Source: Candidatus Caccomonas pullistercoris (GTDB taxonomy: Bacteria > Bacteroidota > Bacteroidia > Bacteroidales > Bacteroidaceae). Taken from it: a stretch of 35,034 bases of DNA. Each line of letters starts with the position of its first letter. The first letter of the stretch is position 1. Of this stretch, positions 1 through 6,947 are shown piece by piece. A model generated the notes under the pieces. The model was not told where the DNA came from and searched no databases. It saw only the letters and a list, made by a program, of their open reading frames with translations. The DNA lies in NCBI GenBank assembly GCA_018714085.1, contig DVNY01000129.1:1-35034 (forward strand), read 5' to 3'. The position numbers and the translations under genes are program-made.

Positions 1-31
1 TCGTGGGCTCGGAGATGTGTATAAGAGACAG
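1..31 (+). other. Illumina Nextera adapter (sequencing artefact)
   Basis: These bases match the Nextera read-2 transposase adapter without its first three bases: the constant part TCGTGGGCTCGG is followed by the 19-base mosaic end ending in AGATGTGTATAAGAGACAG. It is not genomic. It also creates false peptides beginning MYKRQ and MCIRDR, a familiar contamination signature in protein databases. Genomic sequence starts at 32, in frame inside the aconitase gene. Confidence 0.98.
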
Positions 32-1135
32 GCCGAGATCTTGGTACGAAGAGTTGGTGCACGAACCGATCAGTCCGACCTCCATGCGCGCCGGGAAGCC
101 TTCCCGGGCCACACGGTCGCGGAGTTCGGAAATGGGGCACGCCGCATCGGGGGTGAACGGACCGTTGACGTATGGTTCGAGCGCCGAGAGGTCGATGTCA
201 ATCAGCTGGTCATAAAACTCTTCCGGCTGTGCGAGAACTTCCGGATCGGCTTGCAGGTCGGCCTTCACGCTGTCTGCCAGACGCGCCACGTCGGCGCGCT
301 CCGTCGCATCGAGGTAAGCCCGCATCCGGTCGTCGTAGGGGAACACCGAAGTCGTCGCGCCGACTTCGGCTCCCATGTTGCAGATGGTCGCCTTACCGGT
401 GCACGAGAGCGACGCTGTCCCTTCGCCGAAGTATTCGATGATGGCGTTCGTGCCTCCCTTGACGGTCAGGATTCCGGCCAGTTTGAGGATAACATCTTTC
501 GGCGATGCCCAACCGCTGAGTTGCCCGGACAGGCGGACGCCTATAAGGCGGGGCACTTTCAACTCCCAAGCCATGCCAGTCATCACGTCGACCGCATCGG
601 CCCCACCGACACCGATGGCCACCATGCCCAGTCCGCCGGCATTCGGGGTGTGCGAATCGGTCCCCACCATCATTCCTCCGGGAAACGCATAGTTTTCCAA
701 GACGACTTGATGGATAATGCCGGAGCCCGGACGCCAGAAACCGATGCCGTATCGCGCCGACGCGCTTTGCAGGAACCCATAGACTTCGGCATTCTCGCTG
801 TTTGCTTTGGCGAGGTCGGCCGCTGCGCCCGAACAGGCCCGCACGAGGTGGTCGCAATGCACCGTCGAGGGAACCGCCACACGGTCGCGCCCGGCATTCA
901 TGAACTGCAAGAGGGCCATCTGAGCCGTCGCGTCCTGCATGGCAACGCGGTCGGGGCGGAAGTCGGCGTAGTCCGTACCACGGCGATAGGGCGAGATTGT
1001 GCCCTCGTCGTAAAGGTGGGCATAGAGAATCTTTTCGGCCAGTGTCAAAGGACGCCCCAGCACACTGCGGGCCTTGGCCACTTGGTTGCCATATCGGGCG
1101 TAGAACTGTTCTATCTTGTCGAAATCCTGAATCAT
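32..1135 (-). CDS. acn: aconitate hydratase (aconitase), 3' end missing
   Basis: TCA-cycle [4Fe-4S] enzyme that interconverts citrate and isocitrate in the cytoplasm. The frame runs from ATG at 1135 to the adapter junction, giving 368 codons of a protein that is usually about 750 residues in the mitochondrial-type family. Visible motifs are [13 protein letters not shown] in the first third and [14 protein letters not shown] at the very end, where Cys359 is the first of three expected cluster ligands. The other two ligands, the linker and the swivelling domain are lost at the contig edge. The start fits the family N-terminus ([16 protein letters not shown]). A candidate promoter lies about 130 bp upstream. 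The truncation is an assembly edge, not evidence of a pseudogene. Confidence 0.95.
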
Positions 1136-1265
1136 GCGTTTTTCTTTTTCACGGGTTATACCATAATCTCCGCCTTGCCGACGGGCTTTCTTGCCACGGT
1201 CTTTAGTTTATGTCCCAGACTGTCTTTCGGCGCTGCCGACCTGACGGAAATTTGAATTCCGACGA

Positions 1266-1298
1266 CAAAGATAAGGAACTTCCTGCATAAAAAACAAA
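1266..1298 (-). promoter_or_regulatory. candidate promoter for aconitase
   Basis: On the minus strand a TATCTTTG (-7 type, 1266-1273) is preceded after 21 nt by TTTG (1295-1298), matching the Bacteroidetes primary sigma pattern with a slightly long spacer. It predicts a leader of about 125 nt. The TTTG lies in the T-rich tail of the upstream terminator, so the two signals share bases. Confidence 0.45.
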
Positions 1299-1336
1299 TT
1301 CCACCGCTACTTTTTTGCAAAATAGCGATGGAATTT
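1286..1336 (-). terminator. rho-independent terminator after the GNAT gene
   Basis: Inverted repeat 1296-1309 / 1323-1336 (arm ATTCCACCGCTA with one G-U pair, 13-nt loop). On the minus strand it is followed by a T-rich tail, TTTGTTTTTTAT. It lies 22 bp beyond the stop of the acetyltransferase gene and closes the yigZ-GNAT operon. Confidence 0.75.
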
Positions 1337-1357
1337 CACAAAGTATTCACTTTTTAT

Positions 1358-1894
1358 TCATTCCGAAGCAACCCGATAAACAAAATGATAGATAGGTTCG
1401 AGCGTAGCTGCCGTGACCGGCCCGAGGGCTTCGCCCTGTGTCACCATCAGGCGCATGGGCAGGCGGGCGGCTCCGGGACGATAGGGCGGCTGCTCATAGG
1501 CATAATCGCTCAGTGCAAAGCCGTGACGCTCATAGAACAGAATGCGACGCCGGGCCTGCGATGTGACCGGCGGTTCCACCTCGAGCACCACGGGGAGCGG
1601 CGTCGTGCTTTTCAGCCGCTCAATGACGTCGCCGCCATAGCCGTGCCCCCGCAGACCGGGGGCAATGGCGAAATGTTCGACGTAGCGATAGGACGGAAAG
1701 TCCCAATAAGTGATAAACCCGACAAAGGCATCGCCGTCGCTGACGACTTGCGCCACGAAATACGGACTTTCCGCGAGCACTGTGCGGAAGTCATCGAGGG
1801 GCCGCCGCTCGTCGTCTGGGAATGCTGACACGTAGAGCCCGATGACGGCGTCGTATTCGGGCGAATCCGGGGTCAGGCGAATGAATTTCAACAT
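1358..1894 (-). CDS. GNAT family N-acetyltransferase
   Basis: A 178-residue single-domain protein of the GCN5-related acetyltransferase fold, which transfers acetyl from acetyl-CoA to an amine. The acetyl-CoA binding motif A is visible near residues 77-93 as APGLRGHGYGGDVIERL, containing the R-x-x-G-x-G/A pattern. The segment VAQVVSDGDAFVGFITY before it matches the usual beta-strand pair. The C-terminal part (FYERHGFALSDYAY) carries the family's late 'FYER-GF' motif. The substrate cannot be read from the sequence. It starts 24 bp after yigZ, so it is probably the second gene of that operon, and it ends in a clear terminator. Confidence 0.85.
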   Translation of the reverse strand: MLKFIRLTPDSPEYDAVIGLYVSAFPDDERRPLDDFRTVLAESPYFVAQVVSDGDAFVGFITYWDFPSYRYVEHFAIAPGLRGHGYGGDVIERLKSTTPLPVVLEVEPPVTSQARRRILFYERHGFALSDYAYEQPPYRPGAARLPMRLMVTQGEALGPVTAATLEPIYHFVYRVASE

Positions 1895-1918
1895 GATATG
1901 TTCAGTTTATATGAATAA

Positions 1919-2533
1919 TCAGACGGTCGTTTCGTCTTCTATGCGCAGAAACTCGATCTTCCCTAACCGTTCTTTCAGCTGGGGCATGACTGAAAGACGG
2001 ATGCGCAGCACGAGGCGGCAGTCCATGCCGCTATATCCCTGTTCGACTACGACGGGCGAAAGTTCCTTGACTACACGCATAGCGGCATTCAGTCCCGTGT
2101 ATGGGACAACGGCGACCAGCTGTCCGTCGACCGTGCGCTCCACCACGGGAGCCGCATCGAGCGCCTCGCGGGCGGCTGTGCGATAAGCCACAGTCAATCC
2201 GCTCGTTCCGAGCTTTATGCCGCCGAAATAGCGAACAACGACGACCAGCACGTTAGTCAGTCCCTTCGAATGGATTTGCCCGAGGATAGGCTTTCCCGCC
2301 GTTCCCGAGGGCTCGCCGTTGTCGTTCGCGCGGAAGCGGGCACCGTCCGGACCGAGCACATAGGCATAACAGACATGGCGGGCGTCGTAATAATCATGCT
2401 GAAAAGCGGAGAGCACCGTTTTCACGTCGTCTTCGGTCGTCACCGGGCGGACAAAGGCCAGGAACTTGCTGCGTTTCTCCGTATAGACAGCCTCAGCGGG
2501 GCCGTCCACGGTGTGATAGACATCTGCACACAT
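1919..2533 (-). CDS. yigZ: YigZ/IMPACT family protein
   Basis: A 204-residue member of the UPF0029/IMPACT family, related to the eukaryotic translation regulator IMPACT; the bacterial role is unsettled. The family signature is clear: EKRSKFLAFV near the N-terminus, the block ARHVCYAYVLG with NDNGEPSGTAGKPILGQI, and the most conserved stretch VVRYFGGIKLGTSGLTVAY. A C-terminal alpha/beta domain follows. Length agrees with E. coli YigZ. A promoter-like TAACTTTG ends only four bases before the ATG, so the mRNA may be leaderless. It is first gene of a two-gene operon with the GNAT protein. Confidence 0.9.
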   Translation of the reverse strand: MCADVYHTVDGPAEAVYTEKRSKFLAFVRPVTTEDDVKTVLSAFQHDYYDARHVCYAYVLGPDGARFRANDNGEPSGTAGKPILGQIHSKGLTNVLVVVVRYFGGIKLGTSGLTVAYRTAAREALDAAPVVERTVDGQLVAVVPYTGLNAAMRVVKELSPVVVEQGYSGMDCRLVLRIRLSVMPQLKERLGKIEFLRIEDETTV

Positions 2534-2537
2534 AGCG

Positions 2538-2545
2538 CAAAGTTA
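2538..2545 (-). promoter_or_regulatory. -7 box of yigZ promoter
   Basis: TAACTTTG on the minus strand fits TAnnTTTG. No convincing TTTG is present at -33. The predicted transcription start falls at or within a few bases of the yigZ ATG (2533). Confidence 0.5.
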
Positions 2546-2600
2546 CGAAAAAAGACGACGTGGCCGCCCACCCCGCCTACGAATTACGCCGCAAGCCCAC

Positions 2601-2640
2601 AAAAAAAGGCTCCGAAACTTTTGACTGTTTCGGAGCCTTT
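2601..2640 (-). terminator. terminator after tRNA-Lys
   Basis: Perfect inverted repeat GGCTCCGAAAC (2608-2618) / GTTTCGGAGCC (2627-2637) with an 8-nt loop, followed on the minus strand by a run of seven T. It lies four bases past the tRNA 3' end. Flanking A and T runs also make it readable from the other strand. Confidence 0.9.
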
Positions 2641-2643
2641 CTG

Positions 2644-2716
2644 TACGCCCTCAGGGGCTCGAACCCTGGACCCATTGATTAAGAGTCAATTGCTCTACCA
2701 ACTGAGCTAAGGACGC
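2644..2716 (-). tRNA. tRNA-Lys (anticodon CTT)
   Basis: A 73-nt cloverleaf on the minus strand. The acceptor arms are GCGTCCT and AGGGCGT (two G-U pairs), the D-arm is GCTC..GAGC, and the anticodon stem is ATTGA/TCAAT around the loop CTCTTAA, giving anticodon CTT. The T-arm is CAGGG-TTCGAGC-CCCTG. CCA is not encoded. It has its own promoter about 25 bp upstream and its own terminator, so it is a monocistronic tRNA gene. Confidence 0.95.
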
Positions 2717-2741
2717 ATCGCTTATCGCTGTTTTGCGAGTG

Positions 2742-2773
2742 CAAAAGTAGTGCATCTTTTTGTAACAGCCAAA
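2742..2773 (-). promoter_or_regulatory. promoter of tRNA-Lys
   Basis: On the minus strand TTTG (2770-2773), a 20-nt spacer and TACTTTTG (2742-2749) match the Bacteroidetes consensus closely. Predicted start is about 20 nt before the mature tRNA. Confidence 0.75.
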
Positions 2774-2911
2774 CATCCGGGCGTTTTTTTTGAAAAAAAC
2801 TTCAAAAATCCCGTTTTTGCGCCCTTGACTGGCGGTGTGCGAAGCTGCGCGGGGCGCACGACAGACGTCGACAGCGGTTGAACGCGTGGTGGTTTTCGCT
2901 TTCGCCTTGCT

Positions 2912-3050
2912 CCGGACAGGCCTCAACCCACCCCGCCCGGTCCGGCTGATTGGCCAGCGGCCTGTCCGGTGAGCCGGGTGCGGGCAACGACCAGCCGTCC
3001 CGTCATTTCTGTCAGCCGTCCCGTTCTTCCTGTTACTGCTTCAGTTTTCA
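2912..3050. repeat. 21-bp tandem repeat array A with flanking inverted repeat
   Basis: Units with period 21 read on the plus strand. The xAGCCG core recurs at 2971, 2992 and 3013, with a degenerate unit after it. The best unit starts at 3009 (CTGTCAGCCGTCCCGTTCTT plus one base). On the left a perfect 11-bp inverted repeat CCGGACAGGCC (2912-2922) / GGCCTGTCCGG (2959-2969) places the CTGTC motif on both strands. The rest of the 2774-3202 gap holds no credible gene. The array lies between the terminator of the DUF1015 gene and the promoter of tRNA-Lys. Confidence 0.75.
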
Positions 3051-3097
3051 CGGGAGCACTGACCGTACAAACGGGAAGCGGGCGACGAGAAACAGGC

Positions 3098-3137
3098 AAA
3101 AGGCGAGGGAGCGGCACCGCAGTCCTGCTCCCTCGCC
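3098..3137 (-). terminator. terminator of the serC-serA-DUF1015 operon
   Basis: Perfect 11-bp inverted repeat GGCGAGGGAGC (3102-3112) / GCTCCCTCGCC (3127-3137), followed on the minus strand by TTTTG. It lies about 65 bp after the DUF1015 stop codon. Confidence 0.75.
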
Positions 3138-3202
3138 AAGTTCTTTGGGCGAATGCGCCTTGCTCCGACGGTTTCACGCCACAACAGGGCGGCTGCCCAG
3201 CC

Positions 3203-4456
3203 TCACTCTTCGTCGAGTTTGTGAATGACCAGGCCACTCCGGAGCTTGGGCTCGAACCACGTGGCCTTGGGCGGCATGATCTTGCCGCTGTCTGCAATCT
3301 TCATGATCTGCTCCATCGTCACGGGGTAAAGGGCGAGCGCCATTTTCATCTCGCCGCTGTCCACGCGCCGTTTCAGCTCTCCAAGACCGCGCAGCCCGCC
3401 CACGAAGTCTATCCGCTTGTCCGAACGCAGGTCGGTTATGCCCAGGAGCTTGTCGAGTATGAGGCGCGACGAGATGTCGACGTCAAGATTTCCGATGGGG
3501 TCTGCCGGGTCGAACGTGCCGGGCTTCGCGGTGAGCTTGTACCACGTTCCGCCGGCATAAAGGGAGAACTCGTGGAGCCGGGCGGGCTTGTAGATTTCCG
3601 TCCCTACGCGCTCGACGTCGAAGTCGGTGCGCAACGCCTCGACAAACTGCTCTTCCGTCATGCCGTTGAGGTCTTTGACCACGCGGTTATAGTCGAGGAT
3701 AGTGAGCTGCTCGGCGGGGAAACAAACGGCCATGAAGTAGTTATACTCCTCATGCCCGGTACTGTCGGCGTGGGCGGCTGCCTTCTCGGCTCCCACGAGC
3801 GCCGCTGCAGCCGAGCGGTGATGGCCGTCGGCGATATAGAGCGCGTCCATCGACGCAAAGGCGGCCGTGATGGCTTGCTTGTCGGCCTCGTCGCCGATGA
3901 CCCAGAACTTGTGGCCGAAACCGTCGCCCGGGGCGATGAAGTCGTACTGGGTGGGCTGCGCGGCATACTTCCGGATAAGTCGGTCGAGCACCTCGTTGTG
4001 CCGGTAGGCCAGGAAGACGGGCTCAACATTGGCGTTCGTGATGCGCACGTGCCTCATGCGGTCTTCCTCCTTGTCGCGGCGTGTGAGCTCATGCTTCTTG
4101 ATGACGCCGTTCATATAGTCCGGCACGTAGGTGCAAAGCACGATACCATACTGCGTCTTGCCGTTCATTTCCTGGGCGTAGAGGTAATAGTTCTCCGTGT
4201 CGTCCTGGACGAGCCAGTGTTCGTTCTGGAACTTCTCAAAGTTTTCCTTGGCGCGTTCGTATATTTGGGGATCATACTCGTCGAAGCCGTTGGGAAACTC
4301 GATCTCGGGCTTGATGATATGATAAAGCGACTTCTCGTTGTCGCCTGCCTCGGCCTTGGCCTCGTCTGAACTGAGCACATCATAGGGGCGCGAGGCCACT
4401 TGTTCGACGAGCGACTTGGGCGGCCTGAGGCCTTTGAATGGTTTTACGACTACCAT
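3203..4456 (-). CDS. DUF1015 family protein
   Basis: A 417-residue protein of the DUF1015 family, soluble and without signal peptide. Family marks are the start VVVKPFKGLRPP, the ASRPYDVLSSDEA block, YADGHHRSAAA around residue 200 (a conserved histidine pair, possibly an active site) and an acidic, charged C-terminal half. Function is not established. In many Bacteroidetes the gene follows serA and serC, as it does here, so a role linked to serine or phosphoserine metabolism is inferred from neighbourhood only. A 92-bp spacer with a strong hairpin separates it from serA, so its expression may be partly uncoupled. It ends in a good terminator. Confidence 0.9.
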   Translation of the reverse strand: MVVVKPFKGLRPPKSLVEQVASRPYDVLSSDEAKAEAGDNEKSLYHIIKPEIEFPNGFDEYDPQIYERAKENFEKFQNEHWLVQDDTENYYLYAQEMNGKTQYGIVLCTYVPDYMNGVIKKHELTRRDKEEDRMRHVRITNANVEPVFLAYRHNEVLDRLIRKYAAQPTQYDFIAPGDGFGHKFWVIGDEADKQAITAAFASMDALYIADGHHRSAAAALVGAEKAAAHADSTGHEEYNYFMAVCFPAEQLTILDYNRVVKDLNGMTEEQFVEALRTDFDVERVGTEIYKPARLHEFSLYAGGTWYKLTAKPGTFDPADPIGNLDVDISSRLILDKLLGITDLRSDKRIDFVGGLRGLGELKRRVDSGEMKMALALYPVTMEQIMKIADSGKIMPPKATWFEPKLRSGLVIHKLDEE

Positions 4457-4484
4457 AATAGCATTGTTTAAGGCATGGATAAGA

Positions 4485-4532
4485 AGAAGAGGCCGCCCCG
4501 CCGGACATGGCGGCCGGGTGCGGGCCTCTTCT
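4485..4532 (-). terminator. intercistronic hairpin between serA and DUF1015
   Basis: Inverted repeat AGAAGAGGCC (4485-4494) / GGCCTCTTCT (4523-4532), with an alternative inner GGCCGCC/GGCGGCC pairing. The minus-strand tail is TCTTATCC, not a clean T-run. It could be a partial terminator, an attenuator or an mRNA-stabilising stem. Confidence 0.4.
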
Positions 4533-4548
4533 GGATAACTGGTCGTTT

Positions 4549-5460
4549 CTACTTGTTCACACGGAATGTTTCGTCGCCGTCGCGCAGGAATGCCACAATC
4601 TGGCGTGCGGCCGCGATGCCGGCGTTGATGTTGGCCTCGGCCGTCTGGGCGCCCATTTTCTTGGGCGTGGCGAAATAGCGATCAGCAAAGCCAGCCACAA
4701 AGTCGGCGTCGGCGTCGGGTTTGACGTCGGTGGCGTAAGACAGGCCGGGGCGCTGGGCCATCATGTCGAGCAAGGCGGCTTCATCGACGACCTCCTTGCG
4801 CGCCGTGTTGACCAACACGGCTTTCGGTTTCATACAGCCGAGCAGTTCGCGGTTGACTACGCCGCGCGTCTCGTCGGTCAGGGGGATGTGGAGGCTGACG
4901 ATGTCGCTTTCGGCAAAGACGTCGGCTGGCGAAGCCAGGCGTTCGACGCCGGCACGGAGCGGACGGTCGGGGCGGCGCGTGTAGGTGACGACACGCATGC
5001 CGAAGCCCTGCGCGATGCGGGCCACACAGTCGGCCACATGTCCGTAAGAGTAAAGGCCGATGGTCTTACCCATCAACTCAGTCCCGGCCTTGCCGTTAAA
5101 GCGCTGGCGGGCAAGGAAGAGGAGCATGGCGAACACGAGTTCGGCCACAGCGTTGGAGTTCTGCCCCGGCGTGTTCATCACGACGACTCCGTGAGCCGTG
5201 GCGGCCGCGAGGTCTACATTGTCGTATCCAGCACCGGCCCGGACAACGATCTTCAACTGGCGGGCGGCGTCGAGCACCTCGGCGTCGACCTTGTCGCTGC
5301 GCACAATAAGGGCGTCGGCCGTGGCCACGGCGCTGAGCAGGGCTTCCCGTTCGTATTTCTCAATGATTTCGAGTTCGTAGCCTGCGTCGGCCGCTACTTG
5401 TCGTATGCCGTCGACGGCGGGCTGGGCGAACGGCTTTTCGGTGGCTAAGAGGATCTTCAT
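4549..5460 (-). CDS. serA: D-3-phosphoglycerate dehydrogenase (SerA-type)
   Basis: First step of serine synthesis: NAD-dependent oxidation of 3-phosphoglycerate to phosphohydroxypyruvate. The 303-residue protein lacks the C-terminal ACT regulatory domain of E. coli SerA. The D-2-hydroxyacid dehydrogenase fold is clear: VRAGAGYDNVDL near residue 75, NTPGQNSNAVAEL near 96, the cofactor loop GLYSYGHVA at 135-143 (the usual G-x-G-x-x-G is altered), and NTARKEVVD with the substrate-binding Arg221. The usual catalytic histidine (TPH..GA) is replaced by TPKKMGAQTAEAN, and the usual partner glutamate is not evident. From memory this variant is typical of Bacteroidetes. Position directly after serC supports the assignment. 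Confidence 0.88.
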   Translation of the reverse strand: MKILLATEKPFAQPAVDGIRQVAADAGYELEIIEKYEREALLSAVATADALIVRSDKVDAEVLDAARQLKIVVRAGAGYDNVDLAAATAHGVVVMNTPGQNSNAVAELVFAMLLFLARQRFNGKAGTELMGKTIGLYSYGHVADCVARIAQGFGMRVVTYTRRPDRPLRAGVERLASPADVFAESDIVSLHIPLTDETRGVVNRELLGCMKPKAVLVNTARKEVVDEAALLDMMAQRPGLSYATDVKPDADADFVAGFADRYFATPKKMGAQTAEANINAGIAAARQIVAFLRDGDETFRVNK

Positions 5461-5480
5461 GGTCAGCTGTTTTTAAGGGT

Positions 5481-6548
5481 TTAATGCTTGGCCTCGAATT
5501 CCTTCATGCACGCCACGAGCGCCTGGACGCCTTCGAGAGGCATCGCGTTGTAGCAAGAGGCGCGGAAGCCGCCCACGGAGCGGTGTCCCTTGATACCCGA
5601 CATGCCTTGGGCGGTGGCATAGGCGAGGAACTCTGCCTCCAAGTCTTTATACTCGTCGGCCATGACGAAACAGATGTTCATCACGGAGCGGTCTTCGGCC
5701 TCGACAGTGCCACGGAAGAGGCGGTTGCGGTCGATCTCGGCATAGAGCACTTCGGCGCGCTCCCTTGCACGACGGTCCATCGCTTCGACACCACCCTGCG
5801 ACTTCACCCAACGGAGGTTCTGCATGGCACAATAGATGGGCACGACCGGCGGCGTGTTGAACATGGAGCCCTTGTCGATGTGCGTGCGGTAGTCGAGCAT
5901 GGTCGGGATGGTGCGGCTCACCTTTCCGAGCACGTCGTCCTTCACGATGACAAAGGTCACGCCGGCCATCGACAGGTTCTTTTGGGCGCCGCCATAGATG
6001 AGCGCGTATTTCGACACGTCGACCGGACGCGAAAGGATGTCGGACGACATGTCGGCCACCATGGGTACGGGCGAGTCAAGGTCGGTCCGGATTTCCGTTC
6101 CGTAGATCGTGTTGTTCGTCGTCAGGTGGAAATAATCGACGTCCGCCGGGACCGTGAAGCCCTTGGGCAGGTAGCAATAGTTGCGGTCTGCCGATGAGGC
6201 CACCTCGACGACCTCGCCGAAGAGTTTGGCTTCTTTGATGGCCTTCTTGGCCCACACGCCGGTGTTCAGGTATGCCGCACGGTGCTCCAGCATGTTATAG
6301 GGCACCATGCAGAACTGCAGACTGGCACCGCCGCCGAGGAAGAGCACCGAATAGCCTGCGGGCACATCGAGCAGCTCTTTCACGAGCGCCTGCGCCTCGT
6401 CCATCACAGCCTGGAACTCCTTGGAGCGATGGCTGATCTCCATGAGCGAAAGTCCTATACCGTCGAAATCCACACACGCCGCAGCGGTGGCTTTCATCAC
6501 CTCCTGCGGCAGGATAGAGGGACCGGCACCGAAATTATATTTCTTCAT
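5481..6548 (-). CDS. serC: phosphoserine aminotransferase
   Basis: PLP-dependent enzyme that converts phosphohydroxypyruvate and glutamate to phosphoserine and 2-oxoglutarate; it can also serve pyridoxine synthesis. The 355-residue length is normal. Visible features are the N-terminus [10 protein letters not shown], the substrate loop SHRSKEF at 39-45, GGGASLQF at 72-79, D166MSS and the Schiff-base lysine K190 in GGAQKNLS. The C-terminal block [19 protein letters not shown] is the family arginine region. It leads the operon: serA follows after 20 bp, then DUF1015. A well-formed promoter lies 40 bp upstream. Confidence 0.97.
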   Translation of the reverse strand: MKKYNFGAGPSILPQEVMKATAAACVDFDGIGLSLMEISHRSKEFQAVMDEAQALVKELLDVPAGYSVLFLGGGASLQFCMVPYNMLEHRAAYLNTGVWAKKAIKEAKLFGEVVEVASSADRNYCYLPKGFTVPADVDYFHLTTNNTIYGTEIRTDLDSPVPMVADMSSDILSRPVDVSKYALIYGGAQKNLSMAGVTFVIVKDDVLGKVSRTIPTMLDYRTHIDKGSMFNTPPVVPIYCAMQNLRWVKSQGGVEAMDRRARERAEVLYAEIDRNRLFRGTVEAEDRSVMNICFVMADEYKDLEAEFLAYATAQGMSGIKGHRSVGGFRASCYNAMPLEGVQALVACMKEFEAKH

Positions 6549-6587
6549 ACTTTGATAGATTGTAGGTTAGTACTGTGTTTTACGCCC

Positions 6588-6618
6588 GCAATGTACGACT
6601 TTCTTCTTTCGGGACAAA
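6588..6618 (-). promoter_or_regulatory. promoter of serC operon
   Basis: Minus strand TTTG (6615-6618), 19-nt spacer, TACATTGC (6588-6595), close to TAnnTTTG. The predicted leader is about 35 nt. Confidence 0.6.
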
Positions 6619-6696
6619 ACAAATCAGACAAAAATGTGCAATTTTTCAATAAGTTTCAGGGATTGCCTGGGGGCAGCCCACATCTGTGCCACGCTT

Positions 6697-6813
6697 TGAC
6701 AGGAAAGGCGGTCTGCGCGCATGTTTTTCCTGTCAGCCGGACAGTTTTTTCTGTCAGCCGTCTGGAAAATCCTGTCAGCCGACTTGTGCAGCCTGTCACG
6801 GCTCTTGTTTCCA
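6697..6813. repeat. 21-bp tandem repeat array B
   Basis: Four consecutive plus-strand units of exactly 21 bp start at 6730, 6751, 6772 and 6793. The first three begin CTGTCAGCCG; the last is CTGTCACGGC. To the left a minus-strand half unit forms an inverted repeat with the first unit: TGACAGGAAA (6697-6706) / TTTCCTGTCA (6726-6735), loop 19 nt. The array lies between the helicase terminator and the serC promoter. No coding sequence is credible in the 6549-6947 gap. Confidence 0.85.
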
Positions 6814-6850
6814 CCTCCCTACTGACACGAAAAAGCAAGCAACGGACACG

Positions 6851-6898
6851 CAAAACTCCCGCACCGGAGCTGCTAGACAAAGCAGCCCGACGCGGGAG
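6851..6898 (-). terminator. terminator after the DEAD-box helicase gene
   Basis: Nested stem CTCCCGC (6856-6862) / GCGGGAG (6892-6898) with an inner GCTGCT/AGCAGC pairing. On the minus strand it is followed by TTTTG, the same tail as the terminator beside array A. Confidence 0.65.
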
Positions 6899-6947
6899 GG
6901 ACACATTAATTATATAGAGCGGGAGGCTGCGCGGCCGGACAAACCCG

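Noticed and set aside
17-1255. 412-residue plus-strand frame, apparently the longest at the window start
   Set aside because: It begins inside the adapter (MYKRQ) and is the antisense shadow of the aconitase gene, whose minus-strand translation has clear motifs.
2961-3060. Array A considered as a CRISPR array (similarly B-D)
   Set aside because: The period is only 21 bp, the conserved part is about 10 bp, there are no 25-40 bp identical repeats, and no cas genes are nearby.
6656-6904. Frames across arrays A-D encoding seven-residue repeats such as T-G-x-x-R-R-L
   Set aside because: A 21-bp period keeps any frame open and yields a heptad by necessity. The arrays occur in both orientations, start codons are poor and the translated repeats differ in frame between arrays.
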